From Arthrobacter globiformis (GTDB taxonomy: Bacteria; Actinomycetota; Actinomycetes; Actinomycetales; Micrococcaceae): a DNA stretch of 64,000 nt. Position 1 is the first letter of the stretch. Each line of letters begins with the position of its first letter. A program made the position numbers and the translations under genes. Shown here in pieces: positions 15,623-25,700 of the stretch. The notes below the pieces were generated by a model. It worked only from the letters and a program-made list of their open reading frames with translations. It made no database searches and was not told the DNA's origin. Where the stretch lies: contig NZ_JAUSYZ010000001.1 in assembly GCF_030817195.1 (NCBI RefSeq), positions 1,426,001 to 1,490,000 on the forward strand. The letters are read 5' to 3'.

Positions 15623-16066
15623 CTATTTCTGGCCGAGCAGCTGCAGGGCGGTCTCGTACTTGTCGGCAAGCCGCTGTCGGACTTCGGGTTCCAGACGCGC
15701 CGTCCGCTCTGGATCGGTATTATCTGCGATGTCAGCCAGTTTCACAGCCAGAGCAACGGGATATTCGCGAATGGCCCCATAGTATCCGTTACCCGTGTTG
15801 TCCTTGGTGCGGGTAAGCAGGACGACGGCGTCAATCACCTGGTTGCTGATACCGGCAGCCTCCAGATCTCTGGCCGTGATGCCGCAGTCTTCGATGACGT
15901 CGTGCAGCCACGCGGCAGCGACCTGCTTGGGATTAGTCAACCTAGCTGCCACGCGGCCGGGGTGCTCGATATATGGAACCCCGATCTTGTCCGTTTGGAA
16001 CCGGTGCGCGATTGTCGCGATCGCCTTCGCTGCTGCGACCTCCGGGTTGGCTTCGTGATTTTCCAT
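15623..16066 (-). CDS. HD-domain protein (RelA/SpoT hydrolase-like)
   Basis: A 147-residue single-domain metal-dependent phosphohydrolase. The HD signature is seen in order: IAHRFQTDKIGVPYIEHPGRVA with the first histidines near residues 23 and 37, AAAWLHDVIEDCG with the HD pair near 57, and VKLADIADNTDPER with the last aspartate near 110. This order is that of the (p)ppGpp hydrolase domain of RelA/SpoT and of small alarmone hydrolases. The length fits a stand-alone hydrolase without a synthetase. ATG 16066 is preceded by GGAGAGGG, so the longer open frame to 16219 is rejected. Substrate not proven. Confidence 0.8.
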   Translation of the reverse strand: MENHEANPEVAAAKAIATIAHRFQTDKIGVPYIEHPGRVAARLTNPKQVAAAWLHDVIEDCGITARDLEAAGISNQVIDAVVLLTRTKDNTGNGYYGAIREYPVALAVKLADIADNTDPERTARLEPEVRQRLADKYETALQLLGQK

Positions 16067-16217
16067 TTTTGAACCCTCTCCGGGCCGTCGGCCCGTTGAC
16101 ATCAACACCGGCAGGCTATCAACCGGGGCTGACATTCTCCGAAGGCCTATCACGGCCGGAAGAAATGTCAGTGGGGCCTCTGACAATGAAGCATCAGTTA
16201 GATAGAAAGGCACCGAC

Positions 16218-16295
16218 ATGCTGGATACGATCGCACGTCCTGAAACCGCACTGGAGCTAATGCTGGAGCTTCAGCCCGAGGAAGCGTTGGAGTGA
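16218..16295 (+). CDS. Possible 25-residue peptide
   Basis: ATG 16218 is preceded by AGAAAGG and opens a 25-codon frame (MLDTIARPETALELMLELQP and on) ending in TGA at 16293. It is acidic and leucine-rich. The next frame starts 9 bases later, so it could be a leader peptide coupled to that gene. It is too short to judge by composition. Confidence 0.2.
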   Translation: MLDTIARPETALELMLELQPEEALE

Positions 16296-16304
16296 AAAGC
16301 CCAG

Positions 16305-16685
16305 GTGAGGCAGCGGCACGCAGAGTGGCACGATGTGGAGTCGGCCTCCCAGTTGGTTACCCTCATCCAACTGGTTTCCCACGAAGGGGACTGGCTGGTG
16401 GTGCAAAGCAAGGGCCTCGATGAGCAGCACTTCGGGAGGTATGCCCAAGCCATGTACACCGGCGACGGGTACCAGGTAGAGGTTGCGGTCGTCAGCAGTG
16501 GAGTCACAAACATCTGGCGAATCGGACTGGGACTGTCGGCAGATGAAGCCGGGAACGAGCCACATGTAGGAGTCGCTCGGTCACAGAACCTGTGTTTGGC
16601 CGGAGCCTCGGAAGTGATGATGTCCTGGCTGAACGGCCACGGGCTGCCGCTGGGCTTCGGTGCAGCACTGCACGTATTCGGCTAG
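16305..16685 (+). CDS. Hypothetical protein
   Basis: A 126-codon frame from GTG 16305 to TAG 16683. The protein has a mixed alpha/beta look: an N-terminal helix (SASQLVTLIQLVSHEGDWLV), a beta-rich middle (MYTGDGYQVEVAVVSSGVTN) and a glycine-rich end (GLPLGFGAALHVFG). Codon use agrees with its neighbours. No clear ribosome binding site is seen at the GTG, so translation may depend on the small peptide frame just upstream. It is not recognised; a small immunity-type protein is one possibility but nothing in the sequence proves it. Confidence 0.45.
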   Translation: MRQRHAEWHDVESASQLVTLIQLVSHEGDWLVVQSKGLDEQHFGRYAQAMYTGDGYQVEVAVVSSGVTNIWRIGLGLSADEAGNEPHVGVARSQNLCLAGASEVMMSWLNGHGLPLGFGAALHVFG

Positions 16686-16699
16686 GCCGGCGAGCAAGA

Positions 16700-16888
16700 A
16701 TGTGGAGCCGTGACGCAACCGTAGGAGACCTGCGGAGAGTCCACGAGGAGTCGAAGGGCAAACCCTACGTGTCCAGCCTTGACTGGATCGCCAGCGGCTC
16801 CTTCGTAGACCGGGGGCAGCGTGACGACGCACCGTTGTTCCCCCGGTCCGCGACCATCGAACCGACGGATGACGATGGCCCTGACTGA
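16700..16888 (+). CDS. Possible small hypothetical protein
   Basis: A 62-codon frame from ATG 16700 to TGA 16886, 14 bases after the previous gene and ending 7 bases before the convergent helicase gene. The sequence is hydrophilic, with MWSRDATVGDLRRVHEESKG at the start and an acidic DDDGPD tail. AGCAAGA upstream is a poor ribosome binding site. No family is recognised; it may be a gene remnant. Confidence 0.3.
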   Translation: MWSRDATVGDLRRVHEESKGKPYVSSLDWIASGSFVDRGQRDDAPLFPRSATIEPTDDDGPD

Positions 16889-16895
16889 TCGTCTC

Positions 16896-19800
16896 CTAGC
16901 CCGAGGTTACGGCCACCAGAGGCTCAACCTCGTAGACCTGTCCAAGAGCCGGGAAGTGGATCAGCGTTCGCAGCACCGGCTTGCCCGTAGCCGCGAGTAC
17001 AGCATCCCGGTACGCGGCCATCTGGCCCAGGTACTCCTCCCGCACGTGGCCTTCAGGGGCGTTCCCCGGATACGTCTTGTGGTCGACGAGTACGAACCCG
17101 TCCGGCCCTTCCAGCAAAAGGTCGATCCAACCTTCCATGACCTGGTTGTCCGGCCGCCATCCGATGGCAGCTTCCCGATGCCGAGCCCAACCGGGGAACT
17201 GCGCGTCCAGATAGGACTCGAATCTTTCCCCGGCAGTGAGCAGCAGGGAAGAACCGATGGTGCCCTCCACCTGCCAGCGCGCAACTATCCGCTCCGCAAG
17301 ATCCCGCCGTTGGACGGTGTCGAGCACCGAGAACTCGGTCCCCAGATAAGCGTGCACGGCGCTGCCGACTGCACCCCAATCGTCAGACCCATGCTCAGCA
17401 AGCCGGGAACCGAGCTCTGCGACGGCACGGACCGAGGCCTCGTGCCCGGCAGACTCCAGCGACGAAGCCGCGAACCGTGCGGGAGGGAAGACAACGCTCG
17501 ACGGATCGGCAGGAACGTCGGAGAACCGGGGCGTCCAGTCGGAGGGTGAGAGCTCAGCGACTACAGGTCCCAAGTCCTCTACTCGCGCCGGCAGCGCCAG
17601 CCCGTCCGCGACGTAGATGGCACCGTCCGAGTTGTCATCGGCACCCGGCTTCCATCCCAACAGCGAGGGAACGCCAAGGTTGTTGAGAAGCTCTGGCGCA
17701 GGCTTCTTCCCGGTAAGCACGGTTGTTTCGACGGCGCGGGTCATGCCGACGTACATGAGCCGGGCCATGTTTCGACGCTCGCGTTCTTCGGCCCGGAGCG
17801 CGACGTCGCTGGTCGTTCCCCGAACATCCAGCTGAGAGCCGCCGTAAGGGAAGGGACTCGGCCAGAAGCGGATCCAGCGGCCGGCCAGTGGCTGCGCCAG
17901 GTCGAAGCCGCCGTCCTGCTCAACGGCTGCGCCGAAAGCGGCGAACCGAAGATCCTTGTCAAGGCCCTCCAGAACCACGACGGGCCACTCGAGTCCTTTG
18001 GCCTGGTGATACGTGAGTACGTTGACCACGTCAGTTCCGGCGTTATCGGCGGACCTCTGCTCCTCCGAACCGAAGAACGTGAGGAAGCCTCGCAGGGTAG
18101 CGGGTGAGCGCAAGGCGAGGCAGCGCTCGTAGTACGTCTTGATGACACCGCGGACGGCGTCCAGGTTCCTTAGCCGCGTGGCGGGGGAGGACCATCCGGC
18201 AATCAGCCGGGGCAGTCCGAGCGCGCCAACCACGGCTTCGAAAACCTCAGTGGGCGTAGCCGCCGCTGCCCGGGCACGTAGGGCATCGAGGGCTTTGAAA
18301 ATCGGATCCGCATTCCACTTTTCGAGTACGGGGGCAGGATCGGCGGCCGACAGCAGTTCCTGCTGCCAGGTTGCGTTGGAGGAATGCGCGGGGTGCATGG
18401 CGACGATCTCGGCTAGAGCCACAGTGTCGTACCCGTCCGCCACGAACGCCAGCCCGGCGCGGGCCAGCTGCACTTCGCGGGAGTCCAGCAGCATCCGGGG
18501 ATTACGGCTCGCGCGAATTCCTGATGCATGTAGTGCAGCGGACAACGACTCGACGTCGGCGTTGGACCGGGCCAGCACGGCCACGTTCCCGGGACTGAGC
18601 TCTGGCCGGCGGGCCAACAACGCGGCTACGCCGGCCGCCGTTGCCTTCAGCCGCTCGCCATCGTTGGATTGCGGCCGCGTCCACGCCTCGAGCGTGCCGC
18701 GGGACCAGTCAGAGTGTGCGTTCGGGAGCTCGAGGTGCACGGTATCGGCCGGCATGCCGTGCTGTTCAAAGACGGGCTCGAACACGGCGTTGCTTAGATC
18801 GACGACTGCTTGGTGGGAGCGCCACGTATGGGACAGCTGCTCCCGGTGGCGCACCTCCCTGACTACAGCTTCCATGAGCTCTGGGTCGGTGCCCCGGAAC
18901 TCGTAGATGGCCTGCTTGGGATCCCCTACCCAGACGGCCTCGTCCACGAGCCGGCTGAGCTGCAGGAAGAGTTCAAGCTGCAGAGGGCTCGTGTCTTGGA
19001 ACTCGTCTACGACGAGGAAGCGGATGCGCCCTGGGAAGGAGCGGCGGAAAGCATCGTTGTTTCGGGCAAGGCCCAGGACCAAGGTCTCCTGATCCACAAA
19101 GTCCATCAGGCCATGCAGCCGCTTGAAATCGGAGTAGGCCGTGAGGCACTCTTCAGCGCAGGCGAACAGGAGCCGGATGTACTGCTCGAGGTCGTCATGG
19201 AAGGCCGGGTTGGAGAGCAGGCCTTCCTTGATGGCTCCGGTGACGGGAGTGAAGAGTGCCTTGACGGCGGCCGGCGCTGCCGAGCCCACCACGCCGCGCC
19301 ACGTCTCCCACGGGATGTCCTCCACCGCGCCCATGGTGGCAATCTTGTGAAGGATCTTCGGCACATGCTCGGTAAAGGTGGCCGAGCCCGTATCCACCTT
19401 CTTTCCGGCGGGAGTCTTGCTGTCCCTGGCCATGGTCTCGAGATCGGTCACCGTGGCGCGAAGAGCAGACAGCCACTGGGACCGGTCATCCGTAGCCGGT
19501 GCGTCGAGCAGCTCGCGCAGGCCGGTCCAAGAACGATCCGCACAGGCTGCCAAGTCGTCCGCTTCCAGCAGGTTGGTACGTGCAGCATCCACGATCGACC
19601 GCACGGTCTCCTGCCAGGTTTTCGCGTCCCTGGCCCCGTTGCCGTCTGTCCCCATGCGCCGCGCGATGGGCAGGATTCTCGGAGCGTGCTCGGCCAGGAC
19701 TTCGTCCGTGGCGAGGTGGAAGATACTGGCGAGCTGCTCCTCGCCGATAACCTCAAGTGCAGGCGAGAGGCCTGCGTCGATGGCGTGCTCCTGCAGCAGC

Positions 19801-20090
19801 TGGCCGCAAACGCTGTTGACCGTGCCGATGAGGCTAGCGGGCAACTGCTGGGAGGCGAGCCGCAGCGCGGCGGCTGAATCGGCGTCGTCGGCCAGGTCAG
19901 CCTGCTCAAGGAGGCGGGCGGCGATCCGTTCACGCAGTTCTCCCGCGGCCTTCTTGGTGAATGTGGTGGCCATGACGGCTCCAGCCGGCAGGCCGGCGGC
20001 AATCTGATCGACAATCTTGCCTGTGAGCGTGAAAGTCTTTCCGGTGCCGGCACTCGCCGACACCATGGTGACGTTGTCCAGCAGGTTCAC
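16896..20090 (-). CDS. UvrD/AddA-like helicase with C-terminal PD-(D/E)XK nuclease
   Basis: A 1064-residue superfamily 1 helicase-nuclease. The Walker A motif SASAGTGKTFTLTGKIVDQI is at residue 12 onward, Walker B FLVVDEFQDTSPLQLELF near 370, motif III GDPKQAIYEFRGTDPEL near 400, helicase motif V TYHQAKGLEWPVVVLEGL near 700 and motif VI MYVGMTRAVETTVL near 785. The RecB-type nuclease motif EGWIDLLLEGPDGFVLVDHK is near 1010. The domain order equals AddA/RecB. The start is a GTG that overlaps the stop of the preceding gene as GTGA, so the long open extension to 20429 is a shadow. It is the last gene of the seven-gene operon and presumably pairs with the AddB-like protein. A role in DNA-end processing or phage DNA degradation is inference. 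Confidence 0.88.
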   Translation of the reverse strand: MNLLDNVTMVSASAGTGKTFTLTGKIVDQIAAGLPAGAVMATTFTKKAAGELRERIAARLLEQADLADDADSAAALRLASQQLPASLIGTVNSVCGQLLQEHAIDAGLSPALEVIGEEQLASIFHLATDEVLAEHAPRILPIARRMGTDGNGARDAKTWQETVRSIVDAARTNLLEADDLAACADRSWTGLRELLDAPATDDRSQWLSALRATVTDLETMARDSKTPAGKKVDTGSATFTEHVPKILHKIATMGAVEDIPWETWRGVVGSAAPAAVKALFTPVTGAIKEGLLSNPAFHDDLEQYIRLLFACAEECLTAYSDFKRLHGLMDFVDQETLVLGLARNNDAFRRSFPGRIRFLVVDEFQDTSPLQLELFLQLSRLVDEAVWVGDPKQAIYEFRGTDPELMEAVVREVRHREQLSHTWRSHQAVVDLSNAVFEPVFEQHGMPADTVHLELPNAHSDWSRGTLEAWTRPQSNDGERLKATAAGVAALLARRPELSPGNVAVLARSNADVESLSAALHASGIRASRNPRMLLDSREVQLARAGLAFVADGYDTVALAEIVAMHPAHSSNATWQQELLSAADPAPVLEKWNADPIFKALDALRARAAAATPTEVFEAVVGALGLPRLIAGWSSPATRLRNLDAVRGVIKTYYERCLALRSPATLRGFLTFFGSEEQRSADNAGTDVVNVLTYHQAKGLEWPVVVLEGLDKDLRFAAFGAAVEQDGGFDLAQPLAGRWIRFWPSPFPYGGSQLDVRGTTSDVALRAEERERRNMARLMYVGMTRAVETTVLTGKKPAPELLNNLGVPSLLGWKPGADDNSDGAIYVADGLALPARVEDLGPVVAELSPSDWTPRFSDVPADPSSVVFPPARFAASSLESAGHEASVRAVAELGSRLAEHGSDDWGAVGSAVHAYLGTEFSVLDTVQRRDLAERIVARWQVEGTIGSSLLLTAGERFESYLDAQFPGWARHREAAIGWRPDNQVMEGWIDLLLEGPDGFVLVDHKTYPGNAPEGHVREEYLGQMAAYRDAVLAATGKPVLRTLIHFPALGQVYEVEPLVAVTSG

Positions 20091-22720
20091 GAATAGTCCC
20101 CCTTGAGTCCGCAGAGCGTGCCGAAGTCGCAGTACCTGCAGTTCGGCTTCATGTGCAGGCGGCCGTTGGCTGCCGCAAGTGCGTCGGCGCCGGGTTCGCC
20201 CTCTGCCAGAGAGTTTGCTGCCGGCTCCGTTGCCGTTATCCGTCCGGCGAGCACCTCCTCGACGGTGAATTCGATCGCCCGAACAGCCTGCTGCCACAAC
20301 CGCGCTGGATCCTGGCTGGCCTGGATGGCGGAACCGAATTCTGGGTGGGCTGAGGCGAAGCTGCCCTGCTTCAGCATGTAGTAGGCGGTGGGCGCGTCTG
20401 GCGGAAGCTCGCTGGGGCTGAGGGCCCACTGGTACAGCGCGAGCTGCAGGGCTTCGCCGCGCTGGACTTCCTCGCGGCGGTACTTGTCATTGTTGGACCA
20501 CTTGAGATCCACGACGGTGGTGCGGCCGGAAGCGTCAATGCCCACCGCGTCTGCACGGCCTTTGACCTCCACCGTGTAGCTGTTTCCCCCCGCCGTAAAA
20601 TGCAGGTCCTTGGCGAAGTCCTTCTCCATCTCCTGCAGCACGACGCCGCCGCGCTGCAGCTGCTCAAAAAAGGTCATGACGGTTGTTTCAATGGTGGCCT
20701 GCACACCGGCAAGTCGGCTCTTTTGGCCGGGAAGAAGTAGTTCCGAGGCGAGCTGAGGCAAAAGACGTTCGACGGCGGCGCTCACCTCGTCCTGATCGGG
20801 AACCACCCGGTGCTGGGCACGAAGCTGGTCCTGAAGTACCTCCACCACCTTGTGGGCGAAGATTCCGAGCATCTGGTTGTCCGAAGGGACGCTGGCGGCG
20901 GCGGGAACGCTCAGGTGCGATTTGTGCTTGAGCACCCAAGCCAGGGAGCAGCCCAAGAGTGTGGACAGCTGCGTGAAGGAGAGTCGTTCCGGGACGAGAG
21001 CGGGATTCGGGCCCAACTCATGGACGGCAGGCGGCGCGGCAGGGCGGTGCTGGGGGACAGCAACGAGCTGAATGCGGCGGTCTGCAAGTGCCCAGTGGCC
21101 GGTGGCGTCAATCAGCGCTTCAGGCTTATGCGTGAGCAGAGCGAGACGCTCGGAAAGCGACCCATCTATTTGACTGGGCTGAGCGGCGGTGAGTGCCTCC
21201 AGCAGCGGATTACCTTCCACTCGCTCGCCATCACGCTGCTCGATCTGCACAAGGAGCAGGTTCCTGGTCCGGCCGGCTGCTGCCAGAGTCTGGCTGACCT
21301 CGAGGGCGCTGAGTTCTTCCGGTGTTGGCAGGTGAACGCCGACTCGGGACAGGGTCTCGATGTCGTGTGCGTCCCAGCGTCGGGCGGATGAGATGCGGCT
21401 GCTCTGGAAACCCCACCACAGCACCTGGTCGACGTCGTCGGTCAACTCGGCCAAGTGCCCGAGGCGCAACCAGGGCGCGGCTTCTGCGCTCACGACCGTG
21501 CCCGTCGATGGGGTGATGACGGCCGAGATGATGCGACGAAGATCCCGGCGGGAGACACGGGGGAGTGGCGTCACCAGTCCCAGGATTCGTTGCAGCAGGG
21601 ACGCTGTTGTCTTGGCGGCGTCGTCTTTGGAAGCGCGGGCACGCAACCGGCCGGCGAGCCATTCCGCCCGTTCAGCGAAATCTGTACCGCTTACGTCCTC
21701 GTCTTCGACGAGCACGCCGGTGCAAAAGAGCCTGTCCAGCGTGGCGGCGAGTTCGGGACCGAGCTGAGGGTCTGCGGCGATGGCGGAAATTGCTGCCTTC
21801 CACGCTTCGCCGCCGGTGCCAGGCTCTTGTTTCAAGGCCTCAAGGATATGCCGCGCGGCGGCCCGCCGCACGGGCGAGCCGGGCAGGGTGAGCAGCTCGC
21901 CGAGGAGCTGAACGTTCGGCGGTGACCAGATGACCTCGAAAAAGAGCGGAATCAGCTGGTCCTGGGGACGCCAGACGGAGGGGGAGCCGACGCCGATGGC
22001 GGGCAGGCCGTGCCCAGCCAGGAAATGATCGAGGAGGGACGTGCGGTCCGAGGAGACCACGGCAGTGCTCTGATTGTCTCCGGCAGCGAGCCAGCGGGCG
22101 CTGTTTTCCGCCGCTTCCCACTCCGTTTCGGCTGAGAGAACTGTGAGCCGTGGCTGGCTGTCCGCGGGCACTGCTTCGCTGACTCGGATTCCGCGGTCCC
22201 GGAGTTTTCCGATGATGTGCTGCCAAACTTTCGGGAAGCTCCGCTCGGGATGCTGGAGTATCAGCTCGTCGACGCCAAGCGGCAGGGGCGAATCGAGCGC
22301 CGTCACCAGCTCGGCAATGTCATCTGCCAAGGAGGGTGCAAGCGGGCTGGCTGCCGTTTCCGCTGCCGCCAGCGTCCGCAGCAGTGGAGACGGTTCAGGG
22401 GCGCCCGGCTCAGGCTCGGGAAGCGTCCCGTCCCACCCATTGGCAACGGCATCGTCGCGGGCAGCGAGCAGCTCCTGAGCTGTGGACCAAGGGTCAACCT
22501 CGAAGGACTCGTGGAACCATGCGCCGGGGGAGTCAACGGCCCGAAGCCGCTCCAGGTACTGGCTGACGCGCTCGGCGTGGCCGGTGTCCGGGCGGGTGAT
22601 GCCCAGCCGTGTCTGCAGCAGCGCCGTAAAGTTCTTGCGTCCCACGCGGATGCGGTTGAGGCCTGGCTGGGTGTACGCCCACGGCGCACGGTCTAGGTGC
22701 CACCCGAACTCGATCTTCAT
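20087..22720 (-). CDS. AddB-like PD-(D/E)XK nuclease protein
   Basis: An 877-residue protein that looks like an AddB-type partner of the following helicase. It has no intact Walker A motif. The C-terminal 250 residues carry a RecB/Cas4-like nuclease: QLSTLLGCSLAWVLKHKSHL with the first cluster cysteine, VKGRADAVGIDASGRTTVVD and LKW giving the D and D-x-K catalytic residues, and NCRYCDFGTLCG at the end with three more cysteines, the arrangement of a 4Fe-4S-stapled nuclease. ATG 22720 (MKIEFGWHLDRAPWAY) is preferred over 22735. It begins 73 bases after hsdR, the only real gap in the operon, and its stop overlaps the helicase start by four bases. Confidence 0.8.
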   Translation of the reverse strand: MKIEFGWHLDRAPWAYTQPGLNRIRVGRKNFTALLQTRLGITRPDTGHAERVSQYLERLRAVDSPGAWFHESFEVDPWSTAQELLAARDDAVANGWDGTLPEPEPGAPEPSPLLRTLAAAETAASPLAPSLADDIAELVTALDSPLPLGVDELILQHPERSFPKVWQHIIGKLRDRGIRVSEAVPADSQPRLTVLSAETEWEAAENSARWLAAGDNQSTAVVSSDRTSLLDHFLAGHGLPAIGVGSPSVWRPQDQLIPLFFEVIWSPPNVQLLGELLTLPGSPVRRAAARHILEALKQEPGTGGEAWKAAISAIAADPQLGPELAATLDRLFCTGVLVEDEDVSGTDFAERAEWLAGRLRARASKDDAAKTTASLLQRILGLVTPLPRVSRRDLRRIISAVITPSTGTVVSAEAAPWLRLGHLAELTDDVDQVLWWGFQSSRISSARRWDAHDIETLSRVGVHLPTPEELSALEVSQTLAAAGRTRNLLLVQIEQRDGERVEGNPLLEALTAAQPSQIDGSLSERLALLTHKPEALIDATGHWALADRRIQLVAVPQHRPAAPPAVHELGPNPALVPERLSFTQLSTLLGCSLAWVLKHKSHLSVPAAASVPSDNQMLGIFAHKVVEVLQDQLRAQHRVVPDQDEVSAAVERLLPQLASELLLPGQKSRLAGVQATIETTVMTFFEQLQRGGVVLQEMEKDFAKDLHFTAGGNSYTVEVKGRADAVGIDASGRTTVVDLKWSNNDKYRREEVQRGEALQLALYQWALSPSELPPDAPTAYYMLKQGSFASAHPEFGSAIQASQDPARLWQQAVRAIEFTVEEVLAGRITATEPAANSLAEGEPGADALAAANGRLHMKPNCRYCDFGTLCGLKGDYS

Positions 22721-22793
22721 TAATCCCCCATGCATTGACTGGTGGTCGTTTTTATCACGCTAGCGGGATGCACTGACACACAGGGTTTCTTTG

Positions 22794-25700
22794 TCACTGT
22801 CGCGCCTCCGCGAACCGGGGCGCCATGGACTCCATCTGCTCCATGACTAACTTGATCGCCTCGGGCTGCTTGTCCGGCGGGTACCCGAAGCGGACAAGGA
22901 GCCGCTTGATTGAGGACCGCAACTTGGCCCTAACGTCATCGCGTACCGTCCAGTCCGTCCGGATATCCCGGCGCATCACGGACACCAGTTCCCGGGCAAT
23001 GTCCGCAAGTATGCCTTCGCCCTGGACCTCCACGGCTGACTCGTTCGAGGCCACGGCATCGTAGAACGCAAGCTCGTCCGAGTTAAGCGGGGGAGTGAAG
23101 TGCGCTCCGCGGTTGCCTTCGGCCGCAACTTCGCGCGCAAGCTCCACCAGCTCGGCAATGACCTCCGCCGAGGTCAGCTGCTGGTTGGTGTACTTCCTCA
23201 TCAGCTCGGTGATGCGCTCGGAGAACGCCCGCTGGCGGATCACGTTGTTCCGCGTCGAAGCAGCAGACTCATCGGCAATGAGCTTCCGCAGCGCCTCAAT
23301 CGCCAGCTGCGGATTACGTGCCTTCTGGGTCTTGGCAATGAACTCCGGCGTCAGATCATCCAATGAGGGCTTCGGCATGCCGGCTGCCTCGTAGATGTCC
23401 AGCACTTCGCCGGAAGACGTTGCCGACGCTATCAGGTTGCCGAGCAGCCGTTGGATCTCCTCAGGCACCGGCTCGCCGCTGGCCTGCCGGTCTGCGGCGT
23501 CGAATTTGGCCATGTACACCCGGGTCTCCTCGTAGACCTGGATCTCGGGTCGCAGTTCAGCAAGTGTCTCGGAGCCGGAACTCAGTGCCCACGCCCGCGA
23601 CAGCTGGCCCGAGTGCCGGCGGTATTTGGATGCCAGCGTCTCCTCGCCGTCAGCCGGCCTGTTACCTGGTGTTTCCGGGCTTCGCAGGTAGTTGGCTGCA
23701 CCCGTCGCAGCGCTGACGAAGGCTTTGGGGCCGCCGCGCATCAGCACCGCCTTCCAGTCGTACCCCGCGAGCAGTCCGCGCAGCGTTTCGACCAGGGACA
23801 CAGTCAGTCCAACGGCCTCATCCACGTTCCGGCCGACCGGCTTGTTCGCCTGGTCATCCTTCGTGTACTCGCTGAGGGCCTGGGCCAGGTTCTCCGCGAG
23901 CGGAGCATAGGCCACCAGAAGCCCGTCCTTCTTACCGCGGAACGTGCGGTTCACCCGGGCAAGGGTCTGCATCAGCAGCGCGCCCTTCAGCGGCCGGTCC
24001 AAGTACAGGGTGTGCAGCGGCGGGGAGTCGTAGCCAGTGAGCATCATGTCTTTGACGATCACGAGCTCCAGCTCATCGTCGACATCCTTCAGGCGTTCTT
24101 TTACCTGTGCGTTCAACGAATCCCGGCGCACATGGTCGGAGACCGGCGGAACGTCGGTGGCATCGCCCGAGTACACAACCTTGATCTTGCCCTTCGAGAG
24201 GTCGTCTGAATGCCAGTCGGGCCGCAACTCCACGACCGCCGTGTACAGCTTCGCGCAGATCTCCCGCGTCCCGCCGACGATCATTGCCTTGCCCGGCGCC
24301 TCGATGAACTTGCCCATCTGGGCGCGCCGGTTCTCCCAGTGCGCCACGAGGTCTTCCGCCAGCGCAGCGATGCGCTGCGGGGCGCCGTACACAGCGTTGA
24401 CCACAGCGACACTCGCTTCGAGGCGCGCCCGCTCTGTGTCGTCCAGGCCCAGGGTGACTTCGTCGGCTGCCTGGTCCAGGATCTCCTCGGTGACCTCGGA
24501 TGCCAGGCCGACCTTGATCAGTCGCGGCTCGAAGTACACGGGAACCGTGGCGCCGTCCTCCACTGCCCGGGAGAGGTCGTAGATGTCGATGTACTCACCG
24601 AACACGTCCCGCGTGTTCTGGTCGTCGAACGAAATGGGCGTGCCTGTGAACGCGATCAGCGTCGCATGCGGCAGGGCGTCCCGCAGGTGCCGGGCGTAAC
24701 CGTCAAGGTCGTCATAGTGGGACCGGTGTGCCTCATCCACCACCACGATGATGTTGCGGCGGTCGGACAGCAGCGGGTGCTCGGAGCCGGCGTCCTTTTC
24801 TGCCTTGCTGCGGCCAAACTTCTGCAGGGTGGTGAAGTAGATGCCGCCGGTGGTGCGGTTGCTCAGTTCCTCCCGCAGCTCGGAGCGCTTCCGGATTTGC
24901 TTGGGTGATTCGGCCAGCAGCAGGCTCCGGTCGAAGCCCTCGAACAGCTGTCCGTCGAGTTCGTTGCGGTCCGTGATTACCACGACGGTCGGGTTCTTCA
25001 GCTTGGGATGCCGTGCCACCAGGTTGGCGTAGAGCTCCATCTCCATGGACTTGCCTGAGCCTTGGGTGTGCCAAACGACGCCGGCCTTGCCGTTGCTTTC
25101 CACTGCCTGGACGGTGCTGCCCACGGCCTTGGTTACGGCGAAGTACTGGTGCGGCTTGGCGATGCGCTTCATGAGCCCGTCGGAGCCCTCGTCGAACGCC
25201 GTGAAGTTGCGGGTCAGCTGCAGGAAGCGCTCCTGGTTGTACAAACCGTTGAGGGCTGTCTCCAGCGCCGTGACGGCCACGCCGTCCTCCATGTAACCGG
25301 GAGCGACCGGCAGACCGTCGTCGTCCACGTTCCAGGGTGAGAAGTGGTTGAGGGGTGTGAACGGGGTGCCGTACTTGGCCTGGATACCGTCGGAGGCCAG
25401 CGTGAACACGCAGAATCTGAACGCCATGGGGAATTCCCGCAGGTACGTCTGCAGCTGGGCGTGCGCCGAGGCCACGTCGGCGGCGGCGCTGCCGGCCTTC
25501 TTCAGCTCGATGATGCTCACCGGCATACCGTTGCAGTACAGCACGACGTCGAAGCGGCGGTTGTAGTCGCCCTGCACCAGGGTGACCTGGTTGACGGCGA
25601 GCCAGTCGTTCTGGTCCGGATCCTGGCTCAGCAGGTGGATCGTTGGATTGGCTTCGTTGCCGTCCGAGTCGATGTAACTGAGCCGGTAACCGTCCACAAG

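Noticed and set aside
20091..20429. Extension of the AddA-like helicase upstream of its GTG
   Set aside because: It lies within the coding region of the AddB-like gene and has no start signal; the GTGA overlap is the natural junction.
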